Notes under the pieces: generated by a model
Told to the model about the DNA's origin: nothing
What the model saw: only the letters and a program-made list of their open reading frames with translations
Databases searched by the model: none
Shown: piece by piece, positions 25,906 through 35,151 of the stretch
Layout: each line of letters opens with the position of its first letter
Numbering within the stretch: the stretch's first letter is position 1
Translations under genes and position numbers: made by a program
Source: Pseudomonas sp. P8_241
GTDB lineage: Bacteria; Pseudomonadota; Gammaproteobacteria; Pseudomonadales; Pseudomonadaceae
Direction: 5' to 3'
Assembly: GCF_034008315.1 (NCBI RefSeq)
Contig: NZ_CP125377.1
Location: forward strand, 1,004,001 to 1,068,000
DNA: 64,000 nt

Positions 25906-27531
25906 TTATTTGCTGACGCTGACGCCGTAGAAGGAGTTCAAGCCAAATGGGCTGATCTTGAAGTCCTGCACGTTGGCGCGCATGGGTTGGAACACCGTCG
26001 AGTGAGCGATAGGTGTCATCGGGACGGCGTCTTTGAGGACGTGTTGCGCTTGTTTGTACAGCTCAGTGCGCTTGCCTTGGTCCGAAGTCCGCTTGGCTTG
26101 CTTGACGATGTCGTCAAACTTCTTGTCGCACCACTTGGAGAAGTTGTTGCCTTCCAGGGAGTCGCAGCCGAACAGCACGTTGAGCCAGTTGTCCGGGTCA
26201 CCGTTGTCGCCGCTCCAGCCAATCAGCATCGCACCGTTTTCGCCGCCCTTGGAGCGCTTGATGTACTCGCCCCATTCGTAGCTCTGGATCTTGACCTTGA
26301 GGCCGATCTTGGCCCAGTCGGATTGCAGCATTTCAGCCATCAGCTTGGCGTTAGGGTTGTACGGACGCTGAACCGGCATCGCCCACAGTACGATTTCGGT
26401 ACCTTCCTTGACGCCGGCTTCCTTGAGCAGCTCCTTGGCTTTCTCAGGGTCGTACTTGGCGTCCTTGATGGTGGTGTCGTAGGACCACTGGGTCGGCGGC
26501 ATGGCGTTGACCGCCAGTTGGCCAGCGCCCTGGTACACGGAGTCAATGATCTGCTGCTTGTTGACGGCCATGTCCATCGCCTGGCGCACTTTCAACTGCG
26601 ACATCGGGTTCGGTTTGTCGTCGCCCTTGATCTTGTCCATCACGTTGTAGGCGATGTAGCCCAGGTTGAAGCCGGCCTGCTCAGGCATCTTCAAGGATTT
26701 ATCTTCTTTGAGCGCCTTCAGGTCCGCCGGACGAGGGAACAGGGTGACCTGGCATTCGTTTTTCTTCAGTTTCTGGATGCGTACCGACGGGTCGGTGGTA
26801 ATGGCGAAGATCAGGTTGTCGATCTTCACGTCATCCGGCTTCCAGTAGTCCTTGTTCCCGGTGTAGCGGATGTTGGAGTCTTTCTGGTAGCTCTTGAATA
26901 CGAACGGGCCGGTGCCGACCGGCTTCTGGTTGATGTCGGCGGCTTTGCCTTCCTTGAGCAGCTGGGCGGCGTACTCGGCGGACTGAACCGAGGCGAAGCT
27001 CATGGCCATGTTCTGGATGAACGCGGCATCGACGTCTTTGAGGGTGAACTTGACGGTGTGATCGTCGACTTTATCGATCTTGGTGATGTTGGTATCCATC
27101 CCCATATCGGTGAAGTACGGGAATTCGGTCGGGTACGCTTTGCGGAACGGATCATCCTTGTTGATCATGCGATTAAAGGTGAACAGCACGTCGTCGGCGT
27201 TGAACTCACGAGTTGGCTTGAAGTACGGGGTGGTGTGGAACTTGACGCCTTCACGCAGGTGGAAGGTGTAAGTCAGGCCGTCATCGGAAACATCCCAGCT
27301 GGTCGCCAGGCCAGGAATCACGGCGGTGCCGCCGCGCTCGAACTGGGTCAGGCGGTTGAACATGGTTTCAGCAGAGGCGTCGAAGTCGGTTCCGGTGGTG
27401 TATTGACCTGGATCGAAACCGGCCGGGCTCCCTTCGGAGCAGAACACCAGGTTAGTCGCAGCTTGGGCGAACGGTGCGCTGGCTAACAAGCTTGCGCCAA
27501 GTAGGAACGGAATGACCGCGTGTTTAAGCAT
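25906..27531 (-). CDS. Periplasmic dipeptide-binding protein (DppA type), distal copy
   Basis: 541 residues from ATG 27531; the frame extends upstream without a signal peptide. Signal MLKHAVIPFLLGASLLASAP, cut after FAQA. SBP_bac_5 family, mature start ATNLVFCSEGSPAGFDPGQY. It has its own upstream region and its own terminator, so it can be transcribed separately from the rest of the dpp cluster. Confidence 0.92.
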   Translation of the reverse strand: MLKHAVIPFLLGASLLASAPFAQAATNLVFCSEGSPAGFDPGQYTTGTDFDASAETMFNRLTQFERGGTAVIPGLATSWDVSDDGLTYTFHLREGVKFHTTPYFKPTREFNADDVLFTFNRMINKDDPFRKAYPTEFPYFTDMGMDTNITKIDKVDDHTVKFTLKDVDAAFIQNMAMSFASVQSAEYAAQLLKEGKAADINQKPVGTGPFVFKSYQKDSNIRYTGNKDYWKPDDVKIDNLIFAITTDPSVRIQKLKKNECQVTLFPRPADLKALKEDKSLKMPEQAGFNLGYIAYNVMDKIKGDDKPNPMSQLKVRQAMDMAVNKQQIIDSVYQGAGQLAVNAMPPTQWSYDTTIKDAKYDPEKAKELLKEAGVKEGTEIVLWAMPVQRPYNPNAKLMAEMLQSDWAKIGLKVKIQSYEWGEYIKRSKGGENGAMLIGWSGDNGDPDNWLNVLFGCDSLEGNNFSKWCDKKFDDIVKQAKRTSDQGKRTELYKQAQHVLKDAVPMTPIAHSTVFQPMRANVQDFKISPFGLNSFYGVSVSK

Positions 27532-27975
27532 GGTGGCCTCATGATTTGTTGTCATTTTTGGAATGTGAGGACGACCTCGTGAGTCGTTCCTGCGGATACT
27601 TATGCAGGGGCCATACCCATTGCAAGATCCAGAGTGACTACTAGCCTTAAACGGTGGCACGAACGTACCTTAATGTCGCATTCGTGTAAGTTCCGCCGCA
27701 TTTGACCGTTTGCGCGGCGTTTTTACGGTGCAAATGGCGCACTTTGGCGGTGCGCGCGAAACCCTGGTTGCTCCCGGTTGGAGCGAGGTGTTACTTATTC
27801 ATACCCCGGTTTGTGGGGTGGGCATGGCGTGAATAAGAGTGGTTATTGTTGCACCGATAGTGGCCAATCGACGGCTCTATCGGGTGGACCTATCCAGTTA
27901 TAGCTCATGCCGGAAAACTGCCAAGAAAAACGGCGATCATTTTTTGATCGCCGTTTTTTGTTTACGGATTTCGAA
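27532..27975. other. Spacer upstream of the distal binding-protein gene
   Basis: No gene recognised. It carries a nested inverted repeat at 27794-27837 (CTTATTCA/TGAATAAG enclosing ACCCC/GGGGT), a GC hairpin with T5 near 27694-27725, and the terminator at 27926-27959. Confidence 0.5.
27926..27959 (-). terminator. Terminator of the SIMPL gene
   Basis: AAAAACGGCGATCA pairs with TGATCGCCGTTTTTT; symmetric runs allow action in both directions. It is 17 bp beyond the stop of the minus-strand gene. Confidence 0.88.
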
Positions 27976-28692
27976 TCAAGGCATCAGCACTTCAATCGAC
28001 CCATCGGCCGTCATGCTCACCTGGCTGGTCCCGGCTTCGACTTCCGGCGTGACCGGTGCGCTGTCCATGGCGGCGGCTTTCATCATCATTGGTGCGCGCA
28101 GATAGGGCTGTGGATAACCGTTGCTGTTGAGGTTCAGGTTGACGATCTTGTAGCTTTTGCCGCCTAGCGCATCGGTGGCCAGTTGGGCGCGGGCCTTGAA
28201 AGCGGTCACTGCGTCCTTGAGCAATGCGTCTTCGCTGGCCTTGCGGGTAGGCGTCGCGATGGCGAAGTCCATACCGCCCATTTTCATGTCGGTGAGCAAT
28301 TCGCCGGTCAGCTTCGACAGCGCGGCAAAGTCCGAACTTTCCAGGCGCAACTCGGCGCGTTCACGCCAGCCGGTGATCTTCTGGCCCTTGGTGTCGTAGA
28401 TCGGATAGCTGTTGCGGCTTCCCTGGCGCAGGGAGATGTCCTTGACCTGTTTGGCCTGGGCCAGTGCCTTGTTCATGGTGGTGCTGACCTCGGCGGCGAG
28501 TTTGGCCGGGTCGGTGTTCTGTGCTTCGGTGTAGAGCGTCACGATCATCAGATCGCGGGCCACTTCCTGACTGACTTCGGCGCGCAGGGAAATCTGGTTG
28601 TAATGAAGCTCGTCGGCGGCCAGGGCCGGGAGGCTGGCGAGGGTGCCGGCACTCAGGGCGAGGAGGGCGGCGCTGCGGCGGAATGTGTGCAT
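27976..28692 (-). CDS. SIMPL-domain (DUF541) periplasmic protein
   Basis: 238 residues from ATG 28692, with AAGGAG six bases upstream. The signal peptide MHTFRRSAALLALSAGTLAS ends near LPALA, followed by a SIMPL/DUF541 domain (about 30-235): LHYNQISLRAEVSQEVARDL, the RQGSRNSYPIYDTKGQKITGWR segment and the FAIATPTRK segment. Function of the family is poorly defined, with links to oxidative stress and outer-membrane assembly in other bacteria. It is divergent from roxSR, the same neighbour as in P. aeruginosa. Confidence 0.85.
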   Translation of the reverse strand: MHTFRRSAALLALSAGTLASLPALAADELHYNQISLRAEVSQEVARDLMIVTLYTEAQNTDPAKLAAEVSTTMNKALAQAKQVKDISLRQGSRNSYPIYDTKGQKITGWRERAELRLESSDFAALSKLTGELLTDMKMGGMDFAIATPTRKASEDALLKDAVTAFKARAQLATDALGGKSYKIVNLNLNSNGYPQPYLRAPMMMKAAAMDSAPVTPEVEAGTSQVSMTADGSIEVLMP

Positions 28693-29005
28693 GAAGGCTC
28701 CTTGAAAGGTGCGCAGGTGTATGGTCCGGGCCTGCGTGAAACCATCAGACTCTAGCTTTTGAACTCCGTTTCGCACAGTTACATCTTGTATACAGATGCA
28801 TGGCTGCTGCTCGCTGTTTGTAGGAGCTGGCTTGCCAGCGATGGAGTCTCGGCGTCGCGTTTATCCTGAATGCGCGCGTTATCGTTAACGTCCATCGCTG
28901 GCAAGCCAGCTCCTGCATGTGGCCGTTTGCCGCACTTTTGCCTGTCAGCCCCCGCGCTTGGTTATACTCCCGGTGATCCGCCTGGAGCGCTCATCAGGAG
29001 AGCTC
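28693..29005. other. Divergent spacer between SIMPL gene and roxS
   Basis: Holds a REP pair at 28819-28919. The remaining sequence must contain both promoters, but neither is clear to me. Confidence 0.5.
28819..28919. repeat. REP pair (GTAGGAGCTGGC variant)
   Basis: TGTAGGAGCTGGCTTGCCAG and CTGGCAAGCCAGCTCCTGCA, convergent, about 60 bp apart. Confidence 0.88.
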
Positions 29006-30268
29006 ATGCTCGCCCCCGTTCAAATCACTTCCGCCACTCGTCAGAACCTCTGGCGGCTGACGTTCATCCGCACTTTGGTCCTTGCTGCCCAAGCCGGTTC
29101 CGTGGGCCTGGCCTACTGGCTCGAATTGCTGCCGTTGCCCTGGTTTCAGCTGGCCGCGACCCTCGCGTGTTCAATGCTGCTGTGCGTGTTCACGGCCATT
29201 CGCCTGCGCACTTCCTGGCCGGTGACCGAGCTTGAATACGCCGTGCAACTGGCCTGCGACCTGTTTATCCACAGTGCATTGTTGTTTTTCTCCGGTGGCT
29301 CGACCAATCCCTTCGTCTCGTATTACCTGGTGCCGCTGACTATCGCTGCGGTCACGCTGCCCTGGCGTTACTCGGTGATCTTGTCGGGTATCGCGCTGAC
29401 GATGTACACGCTGTTGCTGGCGCAATTCTACCCGTTGCAGACCTTCCCGATTGCCCGGGAAAACCTGCAGGTATACGGCATGTGGCTGAGCTTCGCCCTC
29501 GCGGCGGCGGTGATCACCTTCTTCGCCGCACGCATGGCTGAAGAGCTGCGTCGTCAGGAAGAATTGCGCGCTATCCGCCGCGAAGAAGGCCTGCGCGATC
29601 AACAGTTGCTGGCGGTCGCCACCCAGGCCGCGGGCGCTGCCCATGAGTTGGGCACGCCGCTGGCGACCATGAGCGTGCTGCTCAAGGAAATGCGCCAGGA
29701 CCATCACGACCCGATGCTGCAAGACGACCTGAGCGTGCTGCAGGATCAGGTCAAATTGTGCAAGGAAACCCTGCAACAACTGGTGCGCGCCGCCGAAGCC
29801 AATCGCCGTTTGGCGGTGGAGATGCAGGACGTCACCGACTGGCTCGACGAAGCGCTCAATCGCTGGCACCTGATGCGCCCCGAAGCCAGTTATCGCTTCC
29901 AGCGTCTCGGTCAGGGCGCGGTGCCGCGTATGGCGCCGCCACCGGATTTGACCCAGGCGTTGCTGAATCTGCTGAACAACGCCGCCGATGCCTGTCCCGA
30001 AGGTCTGCAAGTGACCCTGGATTGGGATTGGGAAAACCTGACCATCAGCATTCGTGACCACGGCGCCGGTGTGCCGCTGGCCATTGCCGAACAGATCGGC
30101 AAACCGTTTTTTACCACCAAGGGCAAAGGCTTCGGTCTGGGCCTGTTTTTGAGTAAGGCGAGCGTGACACGCGCTGGCGGCTCAGTGAAACTCTACAGTC
30201 ATGAGGAAGGTGGCACGCTCACCGAGCTGCGCCTGCCCCGTGTCGCCCGAGGAGACGAACATGAGTGA
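29006..30268 (+). CDS. roxS: Redox-sensing histidine kinase RoxS (RegB/PrrB family)
   Basis: 420 residues from ATG 29006 (AGGAG six bases upstream). About six membrane helices (20-175) carry the RegB quinone-sensing heptapeptide GGSTNPF (97-103). The phospho-accepting H213 is in the H-box AAGAAHELGTPLATM, and the ATPase domain shows the N-box LLNLLNNAADACPEG and G-box GKGFGLGLFLSK. It senses respiratory redox state and phosphorylates RoxR; in P. aeruginosa RoxSR controls the cyanide-insensitive oxidase and related functions. It overlaps roxR by 8 nt. Confidence 0.93.
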   Translation: MLAPVQITSATRQNLWRLTFIRTLVLAAQAGSVGLAYWLELLPLPWFQLAATLACSMLLCVFTAIRLRTSWPVTELEYAVQLACDLFIHSALLFFSGGSTNPFVSYYLVPLTIAAVTLPWRYSVILSGIALTMYTLLLAQFYPLQTFPIARENLQVYGMWLSFALAAAVITFFAARMAEELRRQEELRAIRREEGLRDQQLLAVATQAAGAAHELGTPLATMSVLLKEMRQDHHDPMLQDDLSVLQDQVKLCKETLQQLVRAAEANRRLAVEMQDVTDWLDEALNRWHLMRPEASYRFQRLGQGAVPRMAPPPDLTQALLNLLNNAADACPEGLQVTLDWDWENLTISIRDHGAGVPLAIAEQIGKPFFTTKGKGFGLGLFLSKASVTRAGGSVKLYSHEEGGTLTELRLPRVARGDEHE

Positions 30269-30821
30269 AGAGATCCAAGTCGAAGGCGAAGAACTGCCGC
30301 ATTTGTTGCTGGTTGATGACGACGCCACCTTTACCCGCGTCATGGCCCGCGCCATGGCCCGCCGTGGTTTTCGCGTCAGCACCGCCAGTTCCGCCGAAGA
30401 AGGCCTGGAGCTGGCCAAGGCCGATCTACCGGATTACGCCGCCCTGGACCTGAAGATGGACGGCGATTCCGGGCTGGTGCTGCTGCCGAAATTGCTTGAA
30501 ATGGACCCGGAAATGCGGGTGGTTATCCTCACCGGTTATTCGAGCATTGCCACGGCGGTCGAAGCGATCAAGCGCGGCGCCTGCAACTATCTGTGCAAAC
30601 CGGCTGATGCCGATGACGTGCTGGCAGCCCTGCTGTCCGAGCATGCCGACCTTGACAGCCTGGTGCCGGAAAACCCGATGTCCGTGGACCGCTTGCAGTG
30701 GGAGCACATTCAGCGCGTGCTGACCGAACACGAAGGCAACATCTCCGCCACGGCCCGCGCCCTGGGCATGCACCGCCGTACGCTTCAGCGCAAACTGCAG
30801 AAGCGTCCCGTCCGTCGCTGA
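30261..30821 (+). CDS. roxR: Response regulator RoxR (ActR/PrrA/RegA family)
   Basis: 186 residues from ATG 30261, overlapping the end of roxS. The receiver domain (about 13-125) has the acidic pocket VDDD (19-21) and phospho-acceptor D63 in ALDLKMDG, with the conserved Lys at CKPAD. A proline-containing linker leads to a Fis-type helix-turn-helix (about 147-182, GNISATARALGMHRRTLQRK), as in all RegA-like regulators. Confidence 0.95.
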   Translation: MSEEIQVEGEELPHLLLVDDDATFTRVMARAMARRGFRVSTASSAEEGLELAKADLPDYAALDLKMDGDSGLVLLPKLLEMDPEMRVVILTGYSSIATAVEAIKRGACNYLCKPADADDVLAALLSEHADLDSLVPENPMSVDRLQWEHIQRVLTEHEGNISATARALGMHRRTLQRKLQKRPVRR

Positions 30822-30861
30822 ACCTGCGCTGAACGAATGCGGACCGCTCCTCGCGACAAAC

Positions 30862-30887
30862 CGAACCGATCATCTATGATCGGTTCG
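30862..30887. repeat. 12-bp inverted repeat between roxR and the ABC exporter gene
   Basis: CGAACCGATCAT and ATGATCGGTTCG are perfect inverted arms separated by CT. No T run follows, so it may be an operator or a terminator without a U tract. It is 41 bp after roxR and 32 bp before the next start. Confidence 0.6.
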
Positions 30888-30918
30888 TGCGTGTTCATTT
30901 CTTTATCGAGCCTTTTCC

Positions 30919-32646
30919 ATGAATCAGAACGCTGAGTACTCCGCGGTCAATGATGCTGTGCGCGGGCAGTTTTTTCGCAAAGTGTGGGCGATGATCACGC
31001 CTTACTGGCGTAGTGAAGAGAAAGTCAAAGCCTGGACGCTGCTGATCGCGGTCATCGCGTTGTCGCTGATTAGCGTGGGGATCTCGGTGTGGTTCAACAC
31101 CTGGTACAAGGATTTCTACAACGCCTTGCAGCAGAAGGATGAAGCCGCGTTCTGGCGACTGATTCTGTACTTCTGCGCGATTGCCACCGTGGCGATTATC
31201 GGCGCGGTGTACCGCCTCTACCTGACCCAGATGCTGACGATCCGCTGGCGGGCCTGGCTCACCGAAAAGCATTTTTCGCGTTGGCTCGCCGACAAGAATT
31301 ATTACAAGCTGGAACAGGGCGGTTACACCGATAACCCGGACCAGCGGATTTCCGAAGACCTCAACAATTTCACCTCGGACACCCTGAGCCTGGGCATTGG
31401 CTTGCTGCGCAACGTCGTCAGCCTGGTGTCGTTCTCGATCATCCTCTGGGGGGTGTCGGGCAGCATCGAAGCGTTCGGCGTGACCATTCCCGGCTACATG
31501 TTCTGGTGCGTGCTGGTTTACGCGGTGGTGGGCAGTTGGCTGACGCATTTGATCGGGCGTCGCCTGATCGGCCTGAACAACCGGCAACAGCGCTTCGAAG
31601 CCGACCTGCGTTTCTCCATGGTGCGGGTTCGCGAGAATGCCGAAAGCATTGCGTTGTACAACGGCGAACCGAATGAAAACCGCCGCTTGAGCAGTCGTTT
31701 CTCGATGGTCTGGCACAACTTCTGGGACATCATGAAGGTGTCCAAGCGTCTGACCTTTTTCACGTCCGGTTACGAGCAAGCGGCGATCATTTTCCCCTTC
31801 ATCGTCGCAGCACCACGTTACCTTTCCGGAAAAATCGAACTGGGCGAGCTGATGCAAATCAGCTCGGCATTCGGCAATGTCCAGGACAGTTTCAGCTGGT
31901 TCATCACCGCGTACCAGAGCCTCGCCTCGTGGCGCGCCACCTGCGATCGTCTGCTCAGCTTCCGTCAGGCCATGACTGACAACGAACAACGTGCACCGGC
32001 CATCGACGTGCAAACCTCGGGCTCCGAGTTGAAGGTGCAAGACCTCGGTCTCGACCTGGCAGACGGTCGCCACTTGTTGACCAGTGGCGACATGACCGTG
32101 GAGGAGGGCGAGCGCGTCATGCTCAGCGGTCGCTCAGGCAGCGGCAAGTCGACTTTGCTGCGGGCGATGGGGCATCTGTGGCCAACAGGACACGGCAGCA
32201 TTCGTTTGCCGTCGGCGCGGTATCTGTTTTTGCCGCAGAAACCCTATCTGCCAATTGGCACGTTGCGTGAAGCACTGAGTTATCCACAGGTCGCCGACAC
32301 CTATCCGCACGAGCGCTACGTGCACGTGCTGGAAACCTGTCGTTTGCCGCATCTGGTGGCGCGTCTGGATGAAGCCAACCACTGGCAGCGCTTGTTGTCA
32401 CCGGGTGAGCAACAACGTCTGGCCTTTGCTCGCGCTCTGCTTTACGCGCCGCAATGGCTGTACATGGACGAAGCGACATCGGCGATGGATGAAGAGGACG
32501 AGGCGTCGCTGTATCAGGCGCTGATCGACGAGCTGCCAGGGTTGAGCATCGTCAGCGTCGGCCATCGCAGCAGTCTCAAGCGCTTCCATCCACGGCACAT
32601 TCGTATCGAGAATGGGCATTTGGTGGATCAGACCGTGACCGCCTGA
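30919..32646 (+). CDS. ABC transporter with fused SbmA/BacA-type membrane domain and ATPase (YddA-like)
   Basis: 575 residues. The N-terminal part (about 1-340) has six membrane helices and the ABC_membrane_2 features of SbmA/BacA/YddA proteins (FNTWYKDFYNALQQKD, DNPDQRISEDLNNFT). The C-terminal ATPase (about 370-570) has Walker A SGRSGSGKST, a signature variant LSPGEQQR and Walker B QWLYMDEATSAMDEE. Such proteins probably function as homodimers; substrates range from peptides to lipids and are unknown here. It stands alone, downstream of roxR and upstream of a REP element. Confidence 0.88.
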   Translation: MNQNAEYSAVNDAVRGQFFRKVWAMITPYWRSEEKVKAWTLLIAVIALSLISVGISVWFNTWYKDFYNALQQKDEAAFWRLILYFCAIATVAIIGAVYRLYLTQMLTIRWRAWLTEKHFSRWLADKNYYKLEQGGYTDNPDQRISEDLNNFTSDTLSLGIGLLRNVVSLVSFSIILWGVSGSIEAFGVTIPGYMFWCVLVYAVVGSWLTHLIGRRLIGLNNRQQRFEADLRFSMVRVRENAESIALYNGEPNENRRLSSRFSMVWHNFWDIMKVSKRLTFFTSGYEQAAIIFPFIVAAPRYLSGKIELGELMQISSAFGNVQDSFSWFITAYQSLASWRATCDRLLSFRQAMTDNEQRAPAIDVQTSGSELKVQDLGLDLADGRHLLTSGDMTVEEGERVMLSGRSGSGKSTLLRAMGHLWPTGHGSIRLPSARYLFLPQKPYLPIGTLREALSYPQVADTYPHERYVHVLETCRLPHLVARLDEANHWQRLLSPGEQQRLAFARALLYAPQWLYMDEATSAMDEEDEASLYQALIDELPGLSIVSVGHRSSLKRFHPRHIRIENGHLVDQTVTA

Positions 32647-32658
32647 ACACCATGCCCC

Positions 32659-32745
32659 TGTAGGAGCTGGCTTGCCAGCGATGAACGATAACGCAGTTTC
32701 ACAGACGGACCGCGTGATGGCCATCGCTGGCAAGCCAGCTCCTAC
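32659..32745. repeat. REP pair (GTAGGAGCTGGC variant)
   Basis: TGTAGGAGCTGGCTTGCCAG and CTGGCAAGCCAGCTCCTACA flank about 45 bp. It lies between the ABC exporter and the GntR regulator. Confidence 0.88.
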
Positions 32746-32824
32746 ACAGGGCGGGGTGATCGTACAACCGCGTTGCGTTATGATGCAGTTTCAGCCGCCG
32801 ACTCTTTCGAGACAGATGTTCACC

Positions 32825-33574
32825 ATGGAAAACCCGAACGCCGCACCACGCCTCCCTCGCAAGCGCCGCAGCCTCGCTCAGGAACTGGTGACGGTGCTGT
32901 CCGAGCAGATCCGCGACGGCCACCTCAAGCGTGGCGACAAATTGCCCACCGAATCGGCGATCATGGATGCCCATGGCGTTAGCCGCACCGTGGTGCGTGA
33001 GGCGATCTCCCGTTTGCAGGCGGCGGGGCAGGTGGAAACCCGCCACGGCATCGGCACCTTCGTGCTCGACACACCGAGCCCGAGCGGTTTTCGCATCGAC
33101 CCCGCGACGGTGGTGACCTTGCGTGATGTGTTGGCAATTCTTGAATTGCGCATCAGCCTGGAAGTGGAGTCTGCCGGCCTGGCCGCGCAACGCCGTAGCC
33201 CCGAACAACTGGCGACCATGCGTGCGGCCCTCGATGCTTTGAACGAAAGCGCGGCCCACGCCAGTGACGCGGTAGCCTCGGACTTTGCCTTCCACCTCGA
33301 AATCGCTTTGTCCACCGGCAACCGCTATTTCACCGACATCATGACCCACCTGGGCACCAGCATCATTCCGCGCACCCGGCTCAATTCCGCGCGGCTGGCC
33401 CATGACGACCAGCAGCACTACATGAGTCGCCTGAGTCGTGAGCACGAAGAAATCTACGATGCCATCGCCCGCCAGGATTCCGATGCGGCGCGGGCCGCCA
33501 TGCGTTTGCACCTGACCAACAGCCGTGAGCGTTTGCGGCATGCGCATGAAGAGGCGCAGGCGCAGCGGGGCTGA
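32825..33574 (+). CDS. FadR-type GntR regulator of the galactarate/glucarate cluster
   Basis: 249 residues from ATG 32825 (MENPNAAPRL); an ATG three codons upstream is an alternative and the ribosome site is weak. It has an N-terminal winged helix-turn-helix (about 16-80, LPTESAIMDAHGVSRTVVREAISRL) and a C-terminal FCD ligand domain (about 100-240) with the acidic and His metal-site residues (RISLEVESAG, DFAFHLEIA, LSREHEEIYDAI). Members near sugar-acid genes usually repress them until the inducer binds. Its target is probably the kdgD-garD cluster 650 bp downstream. Confidence 0.87.
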   Translation: MENPNAAPRLPRKRRSLAQELVTVLSEQIRDGHLKRGDKLPTESAIMDAHGVSRTVVREAISRLQAAGQVETRHGIGTFVLDTPSPSGFRIDPATVVTLRDVLAILELRISLEVESAGLAAQRRSPEQLATMRAALDALNESAAHASDAVASDFAFHLEIALSTGNRYFTDIMTHLGTSIIPRTRLNSARLAHDDQQHYMSRLSREHEEIYDAIARQDSDAARAAMRLHLTNSRERLRHAHEEAQAQRG

Positions 33575-33589
33575 AGCAATGTATTGCGG

Positions 33590-33961
33590 CTAAGGCTCAA
33601 TGCGCAGTAACAGGGGGGCTGAAGTTGCAACGCCCAATTCTCCGCTGGTTTGGTAACGCAGCTTGACGGTTGTGTTCAAGTGGTCCCGCAGTGTTGTGCT
33701 GAGTACATAGACTTTCAGGTTCGGCACTTTTTCGACGTCTTCGTTGGCATTCATTTGTCCAGCCTGGAGCTTGTCACTGCTTCGGTTGGCGGATTCCTCA
33801 GCCTCCCCCAAGACCGCGTAAACATCATCCAGGGGAGAAATCTCGTCGGAATCAGGAATGCAGACTTCCAGTGCATCTTTCAGTTTCGATAACGCCACAA
33901 CAATTTCTTTGCCGGCATTTCCGGATGGGAAGTCGGTGAGGCTGGGTGCGAGAAGCGCCAT
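33590..33961 (-). CDS. Unknown small protein within the galactarate cluster
   Basis: 123 residues, start ATG 33961 with GGAG eight bases upstream. Composition is soluble, acidic, mixed alpha/beta, with no signal peptide or membrane segment. I do not recognise a family. It is on the strand opposite to both neighbours and ends 16 bp from the end of the regulator gene. A 12-bp inverted repeat (34042-34069) lies upstream. Confidence 0.6.
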   Translation of the reverse strand: MALLAPSLTDFPSGNAGKEIVVALSKLKDALEVCIPDSDEISPLDDVYAVLGEAEESANRSSDKLQAGQMNANEDVEKVPNLKVYVLSTTLRDHLNTTVKLRYQTSGELGVATSAPLLLRIEP

Positions 33962-34041
33962 GATGAAATCTCCTTTGATAGTCGAGACCGGCCTTTAGCG
34001 CCAGGGCCTCAGCCTCTGTTATCCCTCCTCAGGCGTTTCGT

Positions 34042-34069
34042 TCGAAACTGTTAGAAATAACAGTTTCGA
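34042..34069. repeat. Perfect 12-bp inverted repeat upstream of kdgD
   Basis: TCGAAACTGTTA-GAAA-TAACAGTTTCGA. No T run follows. It lies in the divergent spacer between the unknown gene and kdgD, so it could be an operator or a hairpin. Confidence 0.65.
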
Positions 34070-34224
34070 CGAGCGGTCGCGGCTGGCCTTTTTTCATCTT
34101 CGATTTGCCACGGGCGATGAAATGCAGTTGACGGTTAATTTTTAAGTTGTACGATGACCTACAACCTCAGCGCGGGCTGAACCGTTTTCTCACACACAAC
34201 GTCGCAATCCAGGGTGTTCGAATA

Positions 34225-35136
34225 ATGAATCCACAAGAACTGAAGTCCATCCTCTCTTCCGGTCTGCTGTCTTTCCCGGTAACCGATTTCAATGCCCAGG
34301 GCGATTTCAACCGCGCTGGTTACATCAAGCGTCTGGAATGGCTGGCCCCATACGGCGCCTCGGCTCTGTTTGCCGCAGGCGGCACCGGTGAGTTTTTCTC
34401 TCTGGCGGCCAGCGAGTATTCGGAAATCATCAAGACGGCCGTCGATACCTGCGCGACCAGCGTGCCGATTCTGGCCGGTGTCGGCGGTTCGACCCGTCAG
34501 GCCATCGAGTACGCTCAGGAAGCCGAACGCCTGGGCGCCAAAGGCCTGTTGCTGCTGCCGCACTACCTGACCGAAGCCAGCCAGGACGGTGTTGCCGCCC
34601 ACGTTGAAGCCGTGTGCAAATCGGTCAACATCGGCGTTGTGGTCTACAACCGTAACGTCTGCCGCCTGACCGCACCGCTGCTGGAGCGTCTGGCCGAGCG
34701 CTGCCCGAACCTGATCGGCTACAAGGATGGCCTGGGTGATATCGAGTTGATGGTGTCGATCCGTCGCCGCCTCGGTGAACGCTTCAGCTACCTGGGCGGC
34801 TTGCCGACCGCCGAAGTCTACGCCGCTGCCTACAAGGCACTGGGCGTGCCGGTTTACTCCTCGGCGGTGTTCAACTTCATCCCGAAAACCGCGATGGATT
34901 TCTACCACGCGATCGCTCGTGAAGATCACGCCACCGTTGGCAAGATCATCGATGACTTCTTCCTGCCGTACCTGGACATCCGTAACCGCAAAGCCGGTTA
35001 TGCCGTGAGCATCGTCAAGGCCGGGGCAAAAATTGCCGGCTACGACGCAGGTCCTGTGCGTGCACCGCTGACCGATCTGACCGGCGAAGAGTACGAAATG
35101 CTCGCCGCGCTGATCGACAAGCAGGGTGCGCAGTAA
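34225..35136 (+). CDS. kdgD: 5-dehydro-4-deoxyglucarate dehydratase
   Basis: 303 residues from ATG 34225 (AGGG upstream); the frame continues upstream without a good start. DHDPS-superfamily TIM barrel that dehydrates and decarboxylates 5-keto-4-deoxy-D-glucarate to 2-oxoglutarate semialdehyde. The Schiff-base K167 is in IGYKDGLGD, the catalytic Tyr141 in VVYNRN, and the GGTGEFFSL motif (52-60) matches KdgD rather than DapA. First gene of the catabolic operon. Confidence 0.93.
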   Translation: MNPQELKSILSSGLLSFPVTDFNAQGDFNRAGYIKRLEWLAPYGASALFAAGGTGEFFSLAASEYSEIIKTAVDTCATSVPILAGVGGSTRQAIEYAQEAERLGAKGLLLLPHYLTEASQDGVAAHVEAVCKSVNIGVVVYNRNVCRLTAPLLERLAERCPNLIGYKDGLGDIELMVSIRRRLGERFSYLGGLPTAEVYAAAYKALGVPVYSSAVFNFIPKTAMDFYHAIAREDHATVGKIIDDFFLPYLDIRNRKAGYAVSIVKAGAKIAGYDAGPVRAPLTDLTGEEYEMLAALIDKQGAQ

Positions 35137-35151
35137 CACATCCGATTAAGT

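Noticed and set aside
28819..28919. Inverted repeats considered as tRNA-like or integron attC sites
   Set aside because: They match the recurring GTAGGAGC REP family at many intergenic sites and lack tRNA or attC features.
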